Positions 6,730 through 14,833 are shown, counted from the stretch's first letter. The stretch: DNA of 32,233 nucleotides from Synergistaceae bacterium (GCA_031290815.1 JAISLO010000139.1:1-32233), one strand, 5' to 3'. The notes: generated by a model not told the origin, from the letters alone. Numbers and translations are program-made.

Positions 6730-7572
6730 TCAATACTCGTCAGGCAGTTCTTCCATCGTGTCACAGCGGAACACAGGGCCGTCCTTGCAGACGTACTTGG
6801 AACCTATGTTGCACCTTCCGCATTTCCCGATGCCGCACTTCATCCGAAGCTCAAACGTGGTATAAACCTGGCTCTTGTCGAAGCCCAATGTTTGAAGCGC
6901 GGCCAGGACGAACTTGATCATGATGGGCGGTCCGCAGATGAGCGCCGTCTTCGTGGTCGGAAATTTAAGTTCCTTGACATAGTCCGGCACGAAGCCAACA
7001 TGCCCGTTCCACCCCTCCTGCTGGCGATCTATTGTGAGATGTACGTTCACATTGTCATGGCCTATCCACTCGTTGCGGATCTCGTCGATGTCGACGAGAT
7101 CGTCCGTGGACCGCGCTCCATAGACGATATCGACCAGGCCGTACCTGTCCCTGTAGTGCCTCACGTAATTTATCACCGAGCGCAGCGGCGCGAGTCCGAT
7201 TCCCCCCGCGATGAAAAGCAAGTCCTTGCCCCTGAGTTCGGTATCGACGGGAAACGCGTTCCCGTACGGACCTCTGACTGTCACCTGCTGCCCGACATCC
7301 ATCTGATGCAGCCACTCGGTGAGGTAGCCCGCCCTCTTTATGCTGAACTCCATGAACTCCGTATTCGTCGGCGACGAGGTGATGGAGAACATGGCCTCGC
7401 CAATGCCGGGGATGGAGACCATGGCGCACTGTCCCGGCATATGAGGGAAGATCACCCCTCCGCTCGGGGCTTCGACGCGAAACGTCTTCACGTCCGGAGT
7501 GTCGGTCCTGATGTTCTTCACGATCCCCAGCTGCGGGATCAACATATCGGCTATTCCGGCTGAATTAGACAC
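6730..7572 (-). CDS. flxA: FAD/NAD(P)-binding oxidoreductase, FlxA / hydrogenase gamma-like
   Basis: A 280-residue protein of the ferredoxin-NADP reductase superfamily, in the branch with dihydroorotate dehydrogenase electron-transfer subunits, sulfhydrogenase gamma subunits and FlxA. The FAD domain shows PGQCAMVSIPGIGEAMFSIT and VRGPYGNAF. The NAD domain shows FIAGGIGLAPLRSVI and ICGPPIMIKF. Near the C-terminus MKCGIGKCGRCNIG and a fourth Cys bind a [2Fe-2S] cluster. It would oxidise NADH and pass electrons into the iron-sulfur chain. The GTG start at 7572 overlaps the flxB stop by 8 bases and is preceded by a GGGGGTGA stretch. No hydrogenase catalytic subunit occurs nearby, while hdrA, hdrB, hdrC and mvhD do, so FlxA of an HdrABC-FlxABCD complex is the best reading. 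Confidence 0.82.
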   Translation of the reverse strand: MSNSAGIADMLIPQLGIVKNIRTDTPDVKTFRVEAPSGGVIFPHMPGQCAMVSIPGIGEAMFSITSSPTNTEFMEFSIKRAGYLTEWLHQMDVGQQVTVRGPYGNAFPVDTELRGKDLLFIAGGIGLAPLRSVINYVRHYRDRYGLVDIVYGARSTDDLVDIDEIRNEWIGHDNVNVHLTIDRQQEGWNGHVGFVPDYVKELKFPTTKTALICGPPIMIKFVLAALQTLGFDKSQVYTTFELRMKCGIGKCGRCNIGSKYVCKDGPVFRCDTMEELPDEY

Positions 7573-8605
7573 TGACGCTCACCCCCAATGCCCTTATCAC
7601 CTTTGCTATGTTCATTGAAATCGGACACTTCGCCACGCACCTTCCGCAGCCAACGCAGGAGTATACTCCGTCGTTGTTGGCCGGGTAGTATATGAGCTTA
7701 TGCATGAATCGCTGTCTGAATCGTTCCATCTGGCTCTTTCGGCTGTTGCCGTGAGCCATGAGGGTAAAGTCAGAGTACATGCAGGAGTCCCAGCACCTGA
7801 ACCGCTGTATCCCGTGCCCGGTGTCGAAATCCTGAATGTCGTAACACTGACACGTCGGGCAGACGTATGTGCAGGTCCCGCAGCCGACGCACGCCTGACT
7901 CAGTTCCTTCCAGAGCGGCGAGTTGAACTTTTCGAGAAGAGCGCTTTCTTCAAAGCCGTCGAGACTCAGGTCGCCAAGCGGCAGCATGCTCAAAATTTCC
8001 CTCGAACGCTCGTCCTGTTTTTTGATTATCTCCAAATCCTGCCCAGTCGCCTGAACGAGGAGGTCCTTCACGGATTCTCCGAGTGCCTTGCCCTTCTCGG
8101 TCTTGCCGTCCCAATACAGATTGTCGCCTATTATGCGGATTGTCACGTCGCCCTGCGGTTCCGCGGCGTCGATGCCGAATACGCCGCAGAAACACGTCTC
8201 CTCGGGCTCGGCGCAGGCCATCGAGACGATAACACCGTTCTCCCTGCGAGCTTTGTAGAACGAATCAACCGGGTCGCAGAGGAATACCTTGTCCAGGATA
8301 TCCAGGCTGCGGGCGTCGCATCCGCGCACTCCGAACACGACAAACGGCTCGTTTTGATCACGGTTTTCGATGATCGAGATGTCCTTGCCCTGCCTCTTGA
8401 ACGCGACGATGTTCTCCGTCTGCGGAAAGAAGAAATCCTTGGCGGATTTCACGGTCTTGAGCTGATCAAGGCGAACGACCGCATCCGGCGTCCATTGGCC
8501 GAAATTTACCTGCCCGTTGTTGTCAATTGGCAGATAGAGCGTCCTGCTCGACGCTAGCTTCTGGAACAATTCGCCTATTTTATCCTTGGAAAGTTTCAGC
8601 ATCAT
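7565..8605 (-). CDS. flxB: 4Fe-4S dicluster protein, FlxB / sulfhydrogenase beta-like
   Basis: A 346-residue iron-sulfur protein of the family that includes the beta subunit of archaeal sulfhydrogenase. The N-terminal two thirds contain VVFGVRGCDARSLDILDKVFL (about 89-109, seen as overlapping short motifs) and an ACAEPEETCFCG cysteine cluster near 130-140. The C-terminal part holds CVGCGTCTYVCPTCQC (239-254), RCWDSC (270-275) and CVGCGRCVAKCP (about 321-332), enough for two [4Fe-4S] clusters and perhaps more. It probably relays electrons between the NADH-oxidising FlxA and MvhD/HdrA. The ATG at 8605 has GGAGG 6 bases upstream and overlaps the flxC stop by one base (TGATG). Assignment to the letter B rather than C of the Flx set is by resemblance to the hydrogenase beta subunit, not certain. 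Confidence 0.78.
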   Translation of the reverse strand: MMLKLSKDKIGELFQKLASSRTLYLPIDNNGQVNFGQWTPDAVVRLDQLKTVKSAKDFFFPQTENIVAFKRQGKDISIIENRDQNEPFVVFGVRGCDARSLDILDKVFLCDPVDSFYKARRENGVIVSMACAEPEETCFCGVFGIDAAEPQGDVTIRIIGDNLYWDGKTEKGKALGESVKDLLVQATGQDLEIIKKQDERSREILSMLPLGDLSLDGFEESALLEKFNSPLWKELSQACVGCGTCTYVCPTCQCYDIQDFDTGHGIQRFRCWDSCMYSDFTLMAHGNSRKSQMERFRQRFMHKLIYYPANNDGVYSCVGCGRCVAKCPISMNIAKVIRALGVSVSV

Positions 8606-9588
8606 CAAGCTCCTCCTCTCTCATACACAACGCTTGGCTCAACGTCGCCAGTTTTGTACTCGGTCAGAGGAGATTTGCCTTCCACATCCGCGCCGGCCTG
8701 ATATTCGCCGTAAAAGGCGTTGATGTCCTTGATGAACTTGCGGTTTAAGAGGTGAAGAGGTATGTTCTGCGGGCAGACCCTGCTGCATTCCCCGCAGTCG
8801 GTACAGCGTCCCGCGACGTGGAAAGCCCGTATTATGTGGAACATGTTTTCCTCGAAACTGTCCGCGTTGGACTTGGCCTGAACTCCGGATCTCGGGTTGT
8901 CGAACACGCATTTGAGACACGAACAGACCGGACACGCGTTGCGGCAAGCGTTACAGCGAATACACCTCGACAGCTCCCCTCTCCAGAACGCGAACCGCTC
9001 GTCAGGGGTCATGCCCTCCAACTCGCCGACCTTCGCAAATCGATCGAGGGTATCCCATTGCCAGGGATCGTCAACCACCGCTAACTCGTCGTACACCTTG
9101 TGCTCACTGCCCTTGCAGGACAGGCACTTCTCCAGAAGGATGTCCCTCCTGGCAAGTGTCTTGTCGCCGTAGAGCGTGTGCGCGACCAGATCGTCGCCGT
9201 TCTCATCTAGCGATTTGATGCCCTTTACGCCAAGCGTCCTCAGCTTTTCGATGTCCAGCATTCCGTCGCATCCGACGCCTATCACGTAAGTGTTCTCCCT
9301 GTTTACCTTGTGCTCCCTCAAGAGGTGATTGAAGCTGTAGGTGTCGCAGGGCTTGAGGAAGACCAGAATCCGGCCCTCCTTCTTTGTGGCGTCTATGAGG
9401 TACTTGCTGAGCATGGCGGCGGAAAACCCGTTGTAAACTAGTCCGTCGAGAGATTCCTCGGTCTCGAAGACGGCGGGGTTGGGATCATAGTAAAATTCGC
9501 CGTTCTTCCAGCCCAGCACCCTGTTTACGGTTCCCTCACGCAATAATTCGCCCGCTCTGCTACGCATCATATCTCTGATTCTACGCAT
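8605..9588 (-). CDS. flxC: 4Fe-4S dicluster protein, FlxC-like
   Basis: A 327-residue iron-sulfur protein related to F420-hydrogenase beta/sulfhydrogenase beta proteins. The N-terminal region has VFLKPCDTYSF and VIGVGCDGM (Cys81, Cys107) and KCLSCKG (155-160). The C-terminal region has CIRCNACRNACPVCSCLKC (209-227) and CTDCGECSRVCP (262-273). It probably forms part of the electron relay between FlxA and HdrA with its neighbour FlxB. The ATG at 9588 is preceded by a perfect GGAGG with a 7-base spacer. It lies within the last 22 bases of mvhD, giving translational coupling. Upstream in-frame codons lie deep inside mvhD and were not used. It has no hydrogenase active-site features, so an electron-transfer role is inferred from motifs and neighbours. 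Confidence 0.78.
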   Translation of the reverse strand: MRRIRDMMRSRAGELLREGTVNRVLGWKNGEFYYDPNPAVFETEESLDGLVYNGFSAAMLSKYLIDATKKEGRILVFLKPCDTYSFNHLLREHKVNRENTYVIGVGCDGMLDIEKLRTLGVKGIKSLDENGDDLVAHTLYGDKTLARRDILLEKCLSCKGSEHKVYDELAVVDDPWQWDTLDRFAKVGELEGMTPDERFAFWRGELSRCIRCNACRNACPVCSCLKCVFDNPRSGVQAKSNADSFEENMFHIIRAFHVAGRCTDCGECSRVCPQNIPLHLLNRKFIKDINAFYGEYQAGADVEGKSPLTEYKTGDVEPSVVYERGGA

Positions 9589-10022
9589 CGGATATCCTCC
9601 AGCCTCTTGCACTCTCCCAACGCGCTGATTGTCTCCGCGAATTGATTCATCGTGTTGGCAAACTTCGCGCCCTCCGCTGCGGAAACCCACTCTACCCTCG
9701 TGCGCCCCTTCTCTATGCCGAGAAAGTCAAGCATACTGAAGAGAAGGGCGGTTCTTCTGCGGGCGAAGTAGTTGCCCGAGGTGTAGTGGCAGTCTCCGGG
9801 GTGGCAGCCGCACATAATCACTCCATCCGCGCCCCTCTGAAAGGCTCGCAGGATAAAGAGCGGATTGACGCGGCATGAGCACGGCACGCGAATGACCTTG
9901 ACGTTGACCGGATAATTCAGCCGGCTAGATCCCGCGAGATCCGCGCCAGCGTAGCTGCGCCAGTTGCAGCAGAAGGCCACTATCAAGGGATTGAATGCGC
10001 CGCCTTTCTCGTTTATCGGCAT
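9567..10022 (-). CDS. mvhD: MvhD/FlxD-type [2Fe-2S] electron-transfer protein
   Basis: A 151-residue MvhD-family protein (the methyl-viologen-reducing hydrogenase delta subunit family, usually about 140 residues). It shows AFCCNWRSYAGAD (Cys18-19), VIRVPCSCRVNP (Cys48, 50) and MCGCHPGDCHYTSGN (Cys71, 73, 78), the conserved cysteines of the family. MvhD bridges HdrA to the electron input module; here it would connect HdrA to FlxABC. The ATG at 10022 sits inside the last 10 bases of hdrA and is preceded by GGAGG with a 10-base spacer. The open frame extends further upstream within hdrA but without a suitable start. Tight coupling to hdrA supports a joint complex. Confidence 0.9.
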   Translation of the reverse strand: MPINEKGGAFNPLIVAFCCNWRSYAGADLAGSSRLNYPVNVKVIRVPCSCRVNPLFILRAFQRGADGVIMCGCHPGDCHYTSGNYFARRRTALLFSMLDFLGIEKGRTRVEWVSAAEGAKFANTMNQFAETISALGECKRLEDIRCVESEI

Positions 10023-11998
10023 ATCGCGTCCACCTCCGCCATGATTTGCAGGTTTGTAAATCCTTTGAGGTCCATCGCTCCGGACGGGCATGTTACGGTG
10101 CAGGCGCCGCAGCCCTGACAGACCGCCTCGTTGACGCATGCCACCCTGCGCGTCTCCCTGACCCCGTGATCGATGACCATCTTATCCTCATAGGTGATCG
10201 CGCCGTAGGGACATACGAGCTCGCAGGAAGAGCAGCCGTTGCAGAGCGGCTCGCTGCAGCCCGCCACGCACGGGTTGCCCATCAGCTTGTCCTTCGACAG
10301 CAGCCCTATCACCTTCGATGCCGCAGCCCCGGCTTGCGCCACAGTGTCCGGAATGTCCTTGGGCCCCTGGCACAGGCCGGAGAGGAATATTCCGGCGGTC
10401 GGGCTCTCGACAGGACGCAGCTTGGGGTGCGCCTCCGTGAAGAAGTCGTTGGTATCCATGCTCGCCGTAAACATCGTGCCCAGACTTCGCGCCGTCGGAT
10501 CCGGCTCTATCGCTGCCGCCAGGACGACCATGTCGGCCTTGATCACGACCTGTTTATCGGCGATCAGGTCCGATCCCTGCACGATCAGATGCCCGTCCTC
10601 CTCGGCGACCTTGCCGACCATGCCCTTTATGTAGTGAACTCCGTACTCCTCGACGGCCCTGCGATAGAACTCGTCGAAGCTCTTGCCGGGTGTGCGGACG
10701 TCTATGTAGAACACATAGGCCTCCGTGTCGGGATACTTCTCCCGCAGCAGCATGGCGTGCTTCGCCGTGTACATGCAGCAGATCTTCGAACAGTACGTCT
10801 TGCCGCAGTCGACGGTGGCGCGCGAACCAACGCACTGCACGAAGACGACCGTCTTCGGCGGTTCGTGGTCGGACGGCCTGAGCACCTTGCCCTTCGTGGG
10901 TCCGGCGGCGTTGCATATGCGCTCGAACTCGAGCGACGTTATGACGTCGGGACACTGGGCGTACTGAAACTCGTCGTACCTCTCCATCGAGATGGGCTTG
11001 AAGCCAGTCGCCAACACGACGGCGCCGTACTGTTTCGTGATTATCTCGTCTTCCTGGTCGTAATCGATGGCCTTGGCGGTGCAAACCTTCTCGCATATTC
11101 CGCACTTGCCGGTCTTGAACTTGATGCAGGCATCCCTGTCGATTACAGGCACGTTGGGTATGGCCTGGGCGAACGGAATGTAAATGGCGCTGCGATTGCA
11201 GAGCCCCTGGTTGAACTCGCTCTTCGCGCTCTTCGACGGGCACTTTTCAACGCATACGCCGCAGCCCGTACACAGATCGGAGTTGACCGCGCGCGCGCGT
11301 TTTCTGATGTTTACGGTAAAGTTGCCGACGAACCCCGAAACGCTCTCGACTTCGCTGTATGTATACAAATTGATCTTCTCGTGAGCCGAAGCGTCCACCA
11401 TCTTCGGTGTGAGAATGCACGCCGCGCAGTCCAGCGTGGGGAACGTCTTGTCGAGCATCGCCATCTTGCCGCCTATGGTGGGGGTCTTCTCGACTATGTC
11501 GACCTCGTATCCAGCGTCCGCCACGTCGAGCGCGGTCTGAATGCCGGCGATCCCTCCGCCTATTACCAGAGCCCTCTTTATGACCGGGCTCTCGCCGGCA
11601 AAGAGCGGCACGTTGCGGTTCAGTTTGGCGACGGCCGCCCTTGCCAGAATTATCGCCTTTTCGGTACCCTCGCTCTTTTCTTTGTGAATCCATGAACACT
11701 GTTCGCGTATGTTGGCAATCTCGACCATGTACGGATTCAATCCGGCAACCGCCGCAGCCTTGCGGAAGGTGGCCTCGTGCATCCTAGGTGAACACGCGCA
11801 GACTACGATACCGGTCAACCCATGTTCTGCGATAGCGTTTCTGATCGCGGACTGTCCGCCCTCAGAGCACATATACTGGTAGTTTGTGGAGAACACGACG
11901 TTCGGCTCGGTCTTTACCGCCTCCGCGACGGCTTCGACATCGACCGTTGCCGCTATGTTGCTCCCGCACCAGCAGATAAACACGCCAATTTTTTGCAA
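10013..11998 (-). CDS. hdrA: HdrA, FAD-containing electron-bifurcating subunit
   Basis: A full-length HdrA of about 661 residues. In order it shows an N-terminal CWCGSNIA segment, the FAD motif VIGGGIAGIQTALDVADAGY (about 145-164), and IGGKMAMLDKTFP with LDCAACIL (typical HdrA cysteines). Then come CTGCGVCVEKCP near 243, KCGICEKVC near 298 and the CGKTYCSKICCMY cysteine group. Two C-terminal ferredoxin motifs follow, CNGCSSCELVCP (about 586) and CQGCGACTVTCP (about 627). HdrA carries the FAD that splits electron pairs between a high-potential acceptor and ferredoxin in methanogens (family knowledge). The TTG at 11998 is chosen: GGAAGTGA precedes it by 5 bases and the protein then starts QKIGVFICWCG as homologues do. 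The GTG at 12007 has too short a spacer. No fused MvhD or extra domains are present. Confidence 0.92.
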   Translation of the reverse strand: MQKIGVFICWCGSNIAATVDVEAVAEAVKTEPNVVFSTNYQYMCSEGGQSAIRNAIAEHGLTGIVVCACSPRMHEATFRKAAAVAGLNPYMVEIANIREQCSWIHKEKSEGTEKAIILARAAVAKLNRNVPLFAGESPVIKRALVIGGGIAGIQTALDVADAGYEVDIVEKTPTIGGKMAMLDKTFPTLDCAACILTPKMVDASAHEKINLYTYSEVESVSGFVGNFTVNIRKRARAVNSDLCTGCGVCVEKCPSKSAKSEFNQGLCNRSAIYIPFAQAIPNVPVIDRDACIKFKTGKCGICEKVCTAKAIDYDQEDEIITKQYGAVVLATGFKPISMERYDEFQYAQCPDVITSLEFERICNAAGPTKGKVLRPSDHEPPKTVVFVQCVGSRATVDCGKTYCSKICCMYTAKHAMLLREKYPDTEAYVFYIDVRTPGKSFDEFYRRAVEEYGVHYIKGMVGKVAEEDGHLIVQGSDLIADKQVVIKADMVVLAAAIEPDPTARSLGTMFTASMDTNDFFTEAHPKLRPVESPTAGIFLSGLCQGPKDIPDTVAQAGAAASKVIGLLSKDKLMGNPCVAGCSEPLCNGCSSCELVCPYGAITYEDKMVIDHGVRETRRVACVNEAVCQGCGACTVTCPSGAMDLKGFTNLQIMAEVDAICR

Positions 11999-12040
11999 TA
12001 AACTCACTTCCTCATATCGGTTTGTTTCGATCCTCTGAGT

Positions 12041-12433
12041 CTACTTGCTGTACTTTCTGAAGGCGCTTACGATTAACTGTTGGGGTATACTCTCGTCCAG
12101 CAGGGCCGGAATCGCCTCCGGCCTCAGCCTGTTGCCTCCCTGCGGACGGACTACCTCCATCCTTACGGCCTCGATCAGGTGCGCCGGTTCCACGCCCCTG
12201 GGACAACGTTCGACGCACGCGAAACAGGACAGGCATCTCCACAGCGATTTGGATTGCAAGAGCGCCGCGATGTCGCCTTCCTCCACCATGGAGACGAAAC
12301 GGTGCGGGCGGATGTCCATCTCCGCGAAGTTGGGACACGTCGCCGAACACTTTCCGCACTTCATGCACTTCCTGACGTTCACTCCGCTGGTGCGGATTAT
12401 GATCTCCGTCAGCCTCTTCTCGTCAGCATGCAT
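12041..12433 (-). CDS. hdrC: HdrC, 4Fe-4S electron-transfer subunit
   Basis: A 130-residue protein with two [4Fe-4S] motifs, CMKCGKCSATCP (Cys23-33) and CLSCFACVERCP (Cys67-77), the standard HdrC architecture. It would carry electrons from HdrA to HdrB. The ATG at 12433 lies within the final 11 bases of hdrB and has GGGAGG 8 bases upstream. The gap to hdrA is about 42 bases. No membrane segment is present, so this is the soluble HdrABC type rather than membrane HdrDE. Confidence 0.92.
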   Translation of the reverse strand: MHADEKRLTEIIIRTSGVNVRKCMKCGKCSATCPNFAEMDIRPHRFVSMVEEGDIAALLQSKSLWRCLSCFACVERCPRGVEPAHLIEAVRMEVVRPQGGNRLRPEAIPALLDESIPQQLIVSAFRKYSK

Positions 12434-13232
12434 GCACAAGCCCTCCCTCGCGCGCCTTCACGCCAAGCGCCTCCGCCAGGAGCTCAGTGAAATAAACCAC
12501 TGGGATCTCTCCGGTTCCATTCTCATTCAGGTTGTAAAGACAGAGCGGACACGCGGTGACGATCGTGTCGGCGCCGCGCCGCGCGGCCGAACTCATCACC
12601 TTTTTTGACATCTCGCGCGATATATTCTTTGCCTCGATTGAAACGTACCCGCCGCAGCACTCGTTGCGGTACGGATACCTAACGGGCAGCGCGCCGATGG
12701 AGGATATGAAATCCTCTATGATCGACGGATTTTCGGGATTGTCGAACTTCATCACGCCGCTCGGGCGCAGCAGCATACATCCGTAGTAGGCCGCGATCTT
12801 CCTGTCCTTCAGCGGATTGGTCACCCGCTCTTTGATCTTGTCAAATCCGACGGCGTCCCGCAGCATCTCTAGATAATGGACCACCGTGGTCTCTCCCGAG
12901 TACGGGGATTCGAGCTCCAGATAGTCGTTTACCTTCGCGCGCATGTCCGCGTCGGTCTGCATATCGTTGTTGACCCGTTTTATGACGTGATGACATGCCG
13001 AGCACAGCGTCAAAAGCTGCTGATTGCTCTGTTTGGCGCTGTCGAGCGCCCTCACTGCCGACAGCCTGGTCGCGAGCTCATCCCTTGCCAAAGGATAGAC
13101 CGCCCCGCAACACTGCCATTCCGGCAGTTCTTCCATGACGACTCCGAGCGCCTCCGCCGCTGCTCTTGCAGCCCAGTCGAGCTCGGAGGCTCTTGTTTTA
13201 AGCGTGCATCCTGGATAGTAACTGAACTTCAT
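12423..13232 (-). CDS. hdrB: HdrB, CCG-domain subunit
   Basis: A 269-residue protein with two complete CCG domains, each of the C-x31-39-CC-x35-ish-CxxC type. The first has Cys9, Cys41-42 and Cys77/80 (YYPGC, WQCCGA, CSACHH). The second has Cys152, Cys192-193 and Cys228/231 (YYGCM, ECCGGY, CPLC). In methanogens these bind the non-cubane [4Fe-4S] clusters that reduce heterodisulfide. Bacteria lack that substrate, so here HdrB must pass electrons to another partner; frdB/frdA downstream are the obvious candidates (inference). The ATG at 13232 has GGAG 8 bases upstream; an upstream in-frame GTG at 13250 is less likely. Between this gene and mdh lie 178 bases (13233-13410) with no terminator, clear promoter or gene seen, so read-through from mdh is likely. 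Confidence 0.92.
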   Translation of the reverse strand: MKFSYYPGCTLKTRASELDWAARAAAEALGVVMEELPEWQCCGAVYPLARDELATRLSAVRALDSAKQSNQQLLTLCSACHHVIKRVNNDMQTDADMRAKVNDYLELESPYSGETTVVHYLEMLRDAVGFDKIKERVTNPLKDRKIAAYYGCMLLRPSGVMKFDNPENPSIIEDFISSIGALPVRYPYRNECCGGYVSIEAKNISREMSKKVMSSAARRGADTIVTACPLCLYNLNENGTGEIPVVYFTELLAEALGVKAREGGLVHAC

Positions 13233-13410
13233 AACTTCTTCTCCAATCACGTTTAGTATTGGAATGACACCTCCCTCTCCTCGAGTAAAGGAGCGTTCTT
13301 CCCTTTTGCCTCCGCTGCCTTCAAATGTGTTCTAAGTTGCGCCGCGCCACAAACTCACACACACCTCCTCGCCGTCTCGTCAAATTGCGAAGGAATTGCC
13401 TGTCCTCCGC

Positions 13411-14352
13411 CTATATACCCTCAAAGAAGGGCTTGATCGCCTCGGCGCTCTTATGGAGCGCAGCTTCTTCATCGGGGGCGAGTTTTGGCAGCAGTCCGCC
13501 GGAGATTCCCTTCGCTCCCACCGCGAACGGGAGGCTCACGCATACTCCGCTGATCCCGTACTGGCCGTCGAGCACTTTGCCCACCGGCAGTATCTTGTTC
13601 GTGTCGTTCAGGATGTTCTTGCATATCTCGCAGACGGACAGCGCTATGGCGAAGAACGTTGCCCTCTTGTTCTTTATGACCCTGGCCCCTGCCTCTCGGA
13701 CGTCCGTGAGAACCTCGTCCTTCCAGTTCGGGTTCTTCTCGCCGGCGAACTGCTCGACGTATGTTGCCGCGTTCACGCCAAAGATGGATGACAGCGACCA
13801 CGGGATGAACGACGTGTCCCCGTGTTCGCCCAGAACGTACGCGTCTATGTTGGCGCAGCTTACACCGATCCGCTTGGACAGGATCGCGCGCAGGCGGGAC
13901 GTATCGAGCAGCGTCCCAGAGCCCACAACCCTGCCGGCCGGCAGGCCCGAGAGCTTCGTGACGGCGTATGTGAGTATGTCCACTGGGTTGCTCACCACGA
14001 CGTAGACGGCGTCGGGCGCGTTCTTGACTATCGGGGGCACGACGTCCTCTTTGAAGAGGGCGACGTTGGTATTTACGAGGTCGATGCGGGTCATCCCGGG
14101 CTGACGCGGCTTGCCCAGAGTGAAGACGACGATGTCCGAACCGGCCGCGTCGTCATAATCGCCCGCGTAAATCTTGAACGGTGCGACGAACGGGGCTCCC
14201 TGAATGATATCGTCCGCCTCTCCTATCGCCTTCTCCTTGAAGATGTCCACCAGGACTATCTCCGAGGCGACTCCCTGAACGGCGAGCGCGTACGCTGTGG
14301 TGGCGCCCACGTTTCCAGCGCCGAGAATGGTGATCTTTCTGCCCTTTGCCAT
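13411..14352 (-). CDS. mdh: Malate dehydrogenase on an L-lactate-dehydrogenase-like scaffold
   Basis: A 313-residue NAD-dependent 2-hydroxyacid dehydrogenase of the LDH/MDH family. It shows the Rossmann motif ILGAGNVG (10-16) and Asp36 at the end of the second strand (NAD preference). Catalytic residues are Asp150 and Arg153 in GSGTLLDTSRLR and His178 in GEHGD. The substrate loop reads GKPRQPGMTR. Arg83 sits where LDH has Gln and malate dehydrogenase has Arg, and the following PGM also fits MDH, so malate/oxaloacetate is the predicted substrate. The DTSRLR and GEHGD surroundings look more like LDH. The ATG at 14352 has GGAGG 7 bases upstream. It is the first gene of the long minus-strand operon, behind a divergent control region shared with lysR. 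L-lactate dehydrogenase remains a minor alternative. Confidence 0.85.
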   Translation of the reverse strand: MAKGRKITILGAGNVGATTAYALAVQGVASEIVLVDIFKEKAIGEADDIIQGAPFVAPFKIYAGDYDDAAGSDIVVFTLGKPRQPGMTRIDLVNTNVALFKEDVVPPIVKNAPDAVYVVVSNPVDILTYAVTKLSGLPAGRVVGSGTLLDTSRLRAILSKRIGVSCANIDAYVLGEHGDTSFIPWSLSSIFGVNAATYVEQFAGEKNPNWKDEVLTDVREAGARVIKNKRATFFAIALSVCEICKNILNDTNKILPVGKVLDGQYGISGVCVSLPFAVGAKGISGGLLPKLAPDEEAALHKSAEAIKPFFEGI

Positions 14353-14586
14353 TAAAATTCCTCCTCAGTACAATTCAAACGCATGATCGAAGCGCTTGTT
14401 CCAGACATCTGCGGAGAGCGTCAGATTTGACGTCTCCGACAACACCGTTGATTCCTCACAACCCTTTCTTTATGACTAGCTGAAGACTTGACACATAATA
14501 ACAGACTGCGGCGCAATTATCCAACGCAACGCACGGTATTTGAAATTTCTAGAAAGAGCTGATTCTCAAATAAAATAATGTCCCTT

Positions 14587-14602
14587 ATCATAGATTGTTA
14601 TA
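14587..14602 (-). promoter_or_regulatory. Candidate -10 region(s) for the mdh operon
   Basis: On the minus strand TATAAC (14602-14597) and TATGAT (14592-14587) resemble -10 hexamers. Neither has a recognisable -35 at the right distance, as expected if an activator is needed. The centre of the dyad at 14656 would be about 65-75 bases upstream of the start. This is a weak call by pattern. Confidence 0.35.
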
Positions 14603-14644
14603 AGTTTAACTAATCTTTCCTCAGGGAAGAAATGTTTTTTTGGA

Positions 14645-14668
14645 ATATCGATATATCTATATCGATAT
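14645..14668. promoter_or_regulatory. AT-rich dyad element, copy 1 (candidate LysR site)
   Basis: Two perfect copies of ATATCGATAT separated by 4 bases (ATCT), so that the whole 24-base element is an inverted repeat apart from its two central bases. A second copy with 21 of 24 identical bases lies on the other side of lysR (15777-15800). It is centred about 64 bases upstream of the predicted lysR start and about as far from the minus-strand candidate start. It lacks a textbook T-N11-A box, so binding by the neighbouring LysR protein is inference. Confidence 0.6.
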
Positions 14669-14684
14669 AGCAATCTCATTATGA

Positions 14685-14714
14685 TTGACCAAATCGCTTG
14701 TGAAAAGATATACT
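14685..14714 (+). promoter_or_regulatory. Promoter of lysR
   Basis: TTGACC (14685-14690) and TATACT (14709-14714) are separated by 18 bases. Transcription would start near 14721, about 110 bases before the lysR start codon. Confidence 0.6.
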
Positions 14715-14833
14715 AAAGGTGTCTCACATATAACAGTAAGTTATGCTATCCGCAAGAGTACGGGCGTTCGCGGCGCTCAATTCAGTTCGTCTGCTGCGTG
14801 TCGTTGTTGAGGAATCGAGGAAGGTGGTACGTC

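Larger units (their letters stand above)
14353..14833. other. Divergent control region between mdh and lysR
   Basis: This 481-base AT-rich gap holds no gene. It contains an AT-rich dyad (14645-14668), a good lysR promoter (14685-14714) and weak minus-strand -10 sequences (14587-14602). If the minus-strand start is near 14590, the mdh leader is about 240 bases. Inside it is a strong imperfect hairpin at 14412-14438, CGGAGA and CGTCA pairing with TGACG and TCTCCG around a GATT loop with one bulged base. It has no T-run, so it is not a simple terminator. Confidence 0.6.

Noticed and set aside
6730..9588. Reading flxA, flxB and flxC as sulfhydrogenase gamma and beta subunits of a NiFe hydrogenase
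   Set aside because: No NiFe large or small subunit genes or CxxC nickel motifs are present anywhere in the window, while hdrABC and mvhD are directly upstream.
9995..11695. Long plus-strand open frame (566 codons) opposite hdrA
   Set aside because: Same reason: hdrA motifs are complete on the minus strand, and the antisense product has no family features or ribosome site.
6032..13232. True TfrAB-type thiol:fumarate reductase
   Set aside because: FrdB has no fused CCG domains and bacteria lack coenzymes M and B in this form; the domain parallel is noted but the enzyme is not the same.
14489..14520. TTGACA at 14489-14494 as a plus-strand promoter
   Set aside because: No -10 hexamer lies at 16-18 bases; the lysR promoter at 14685-14714 is better and closer.
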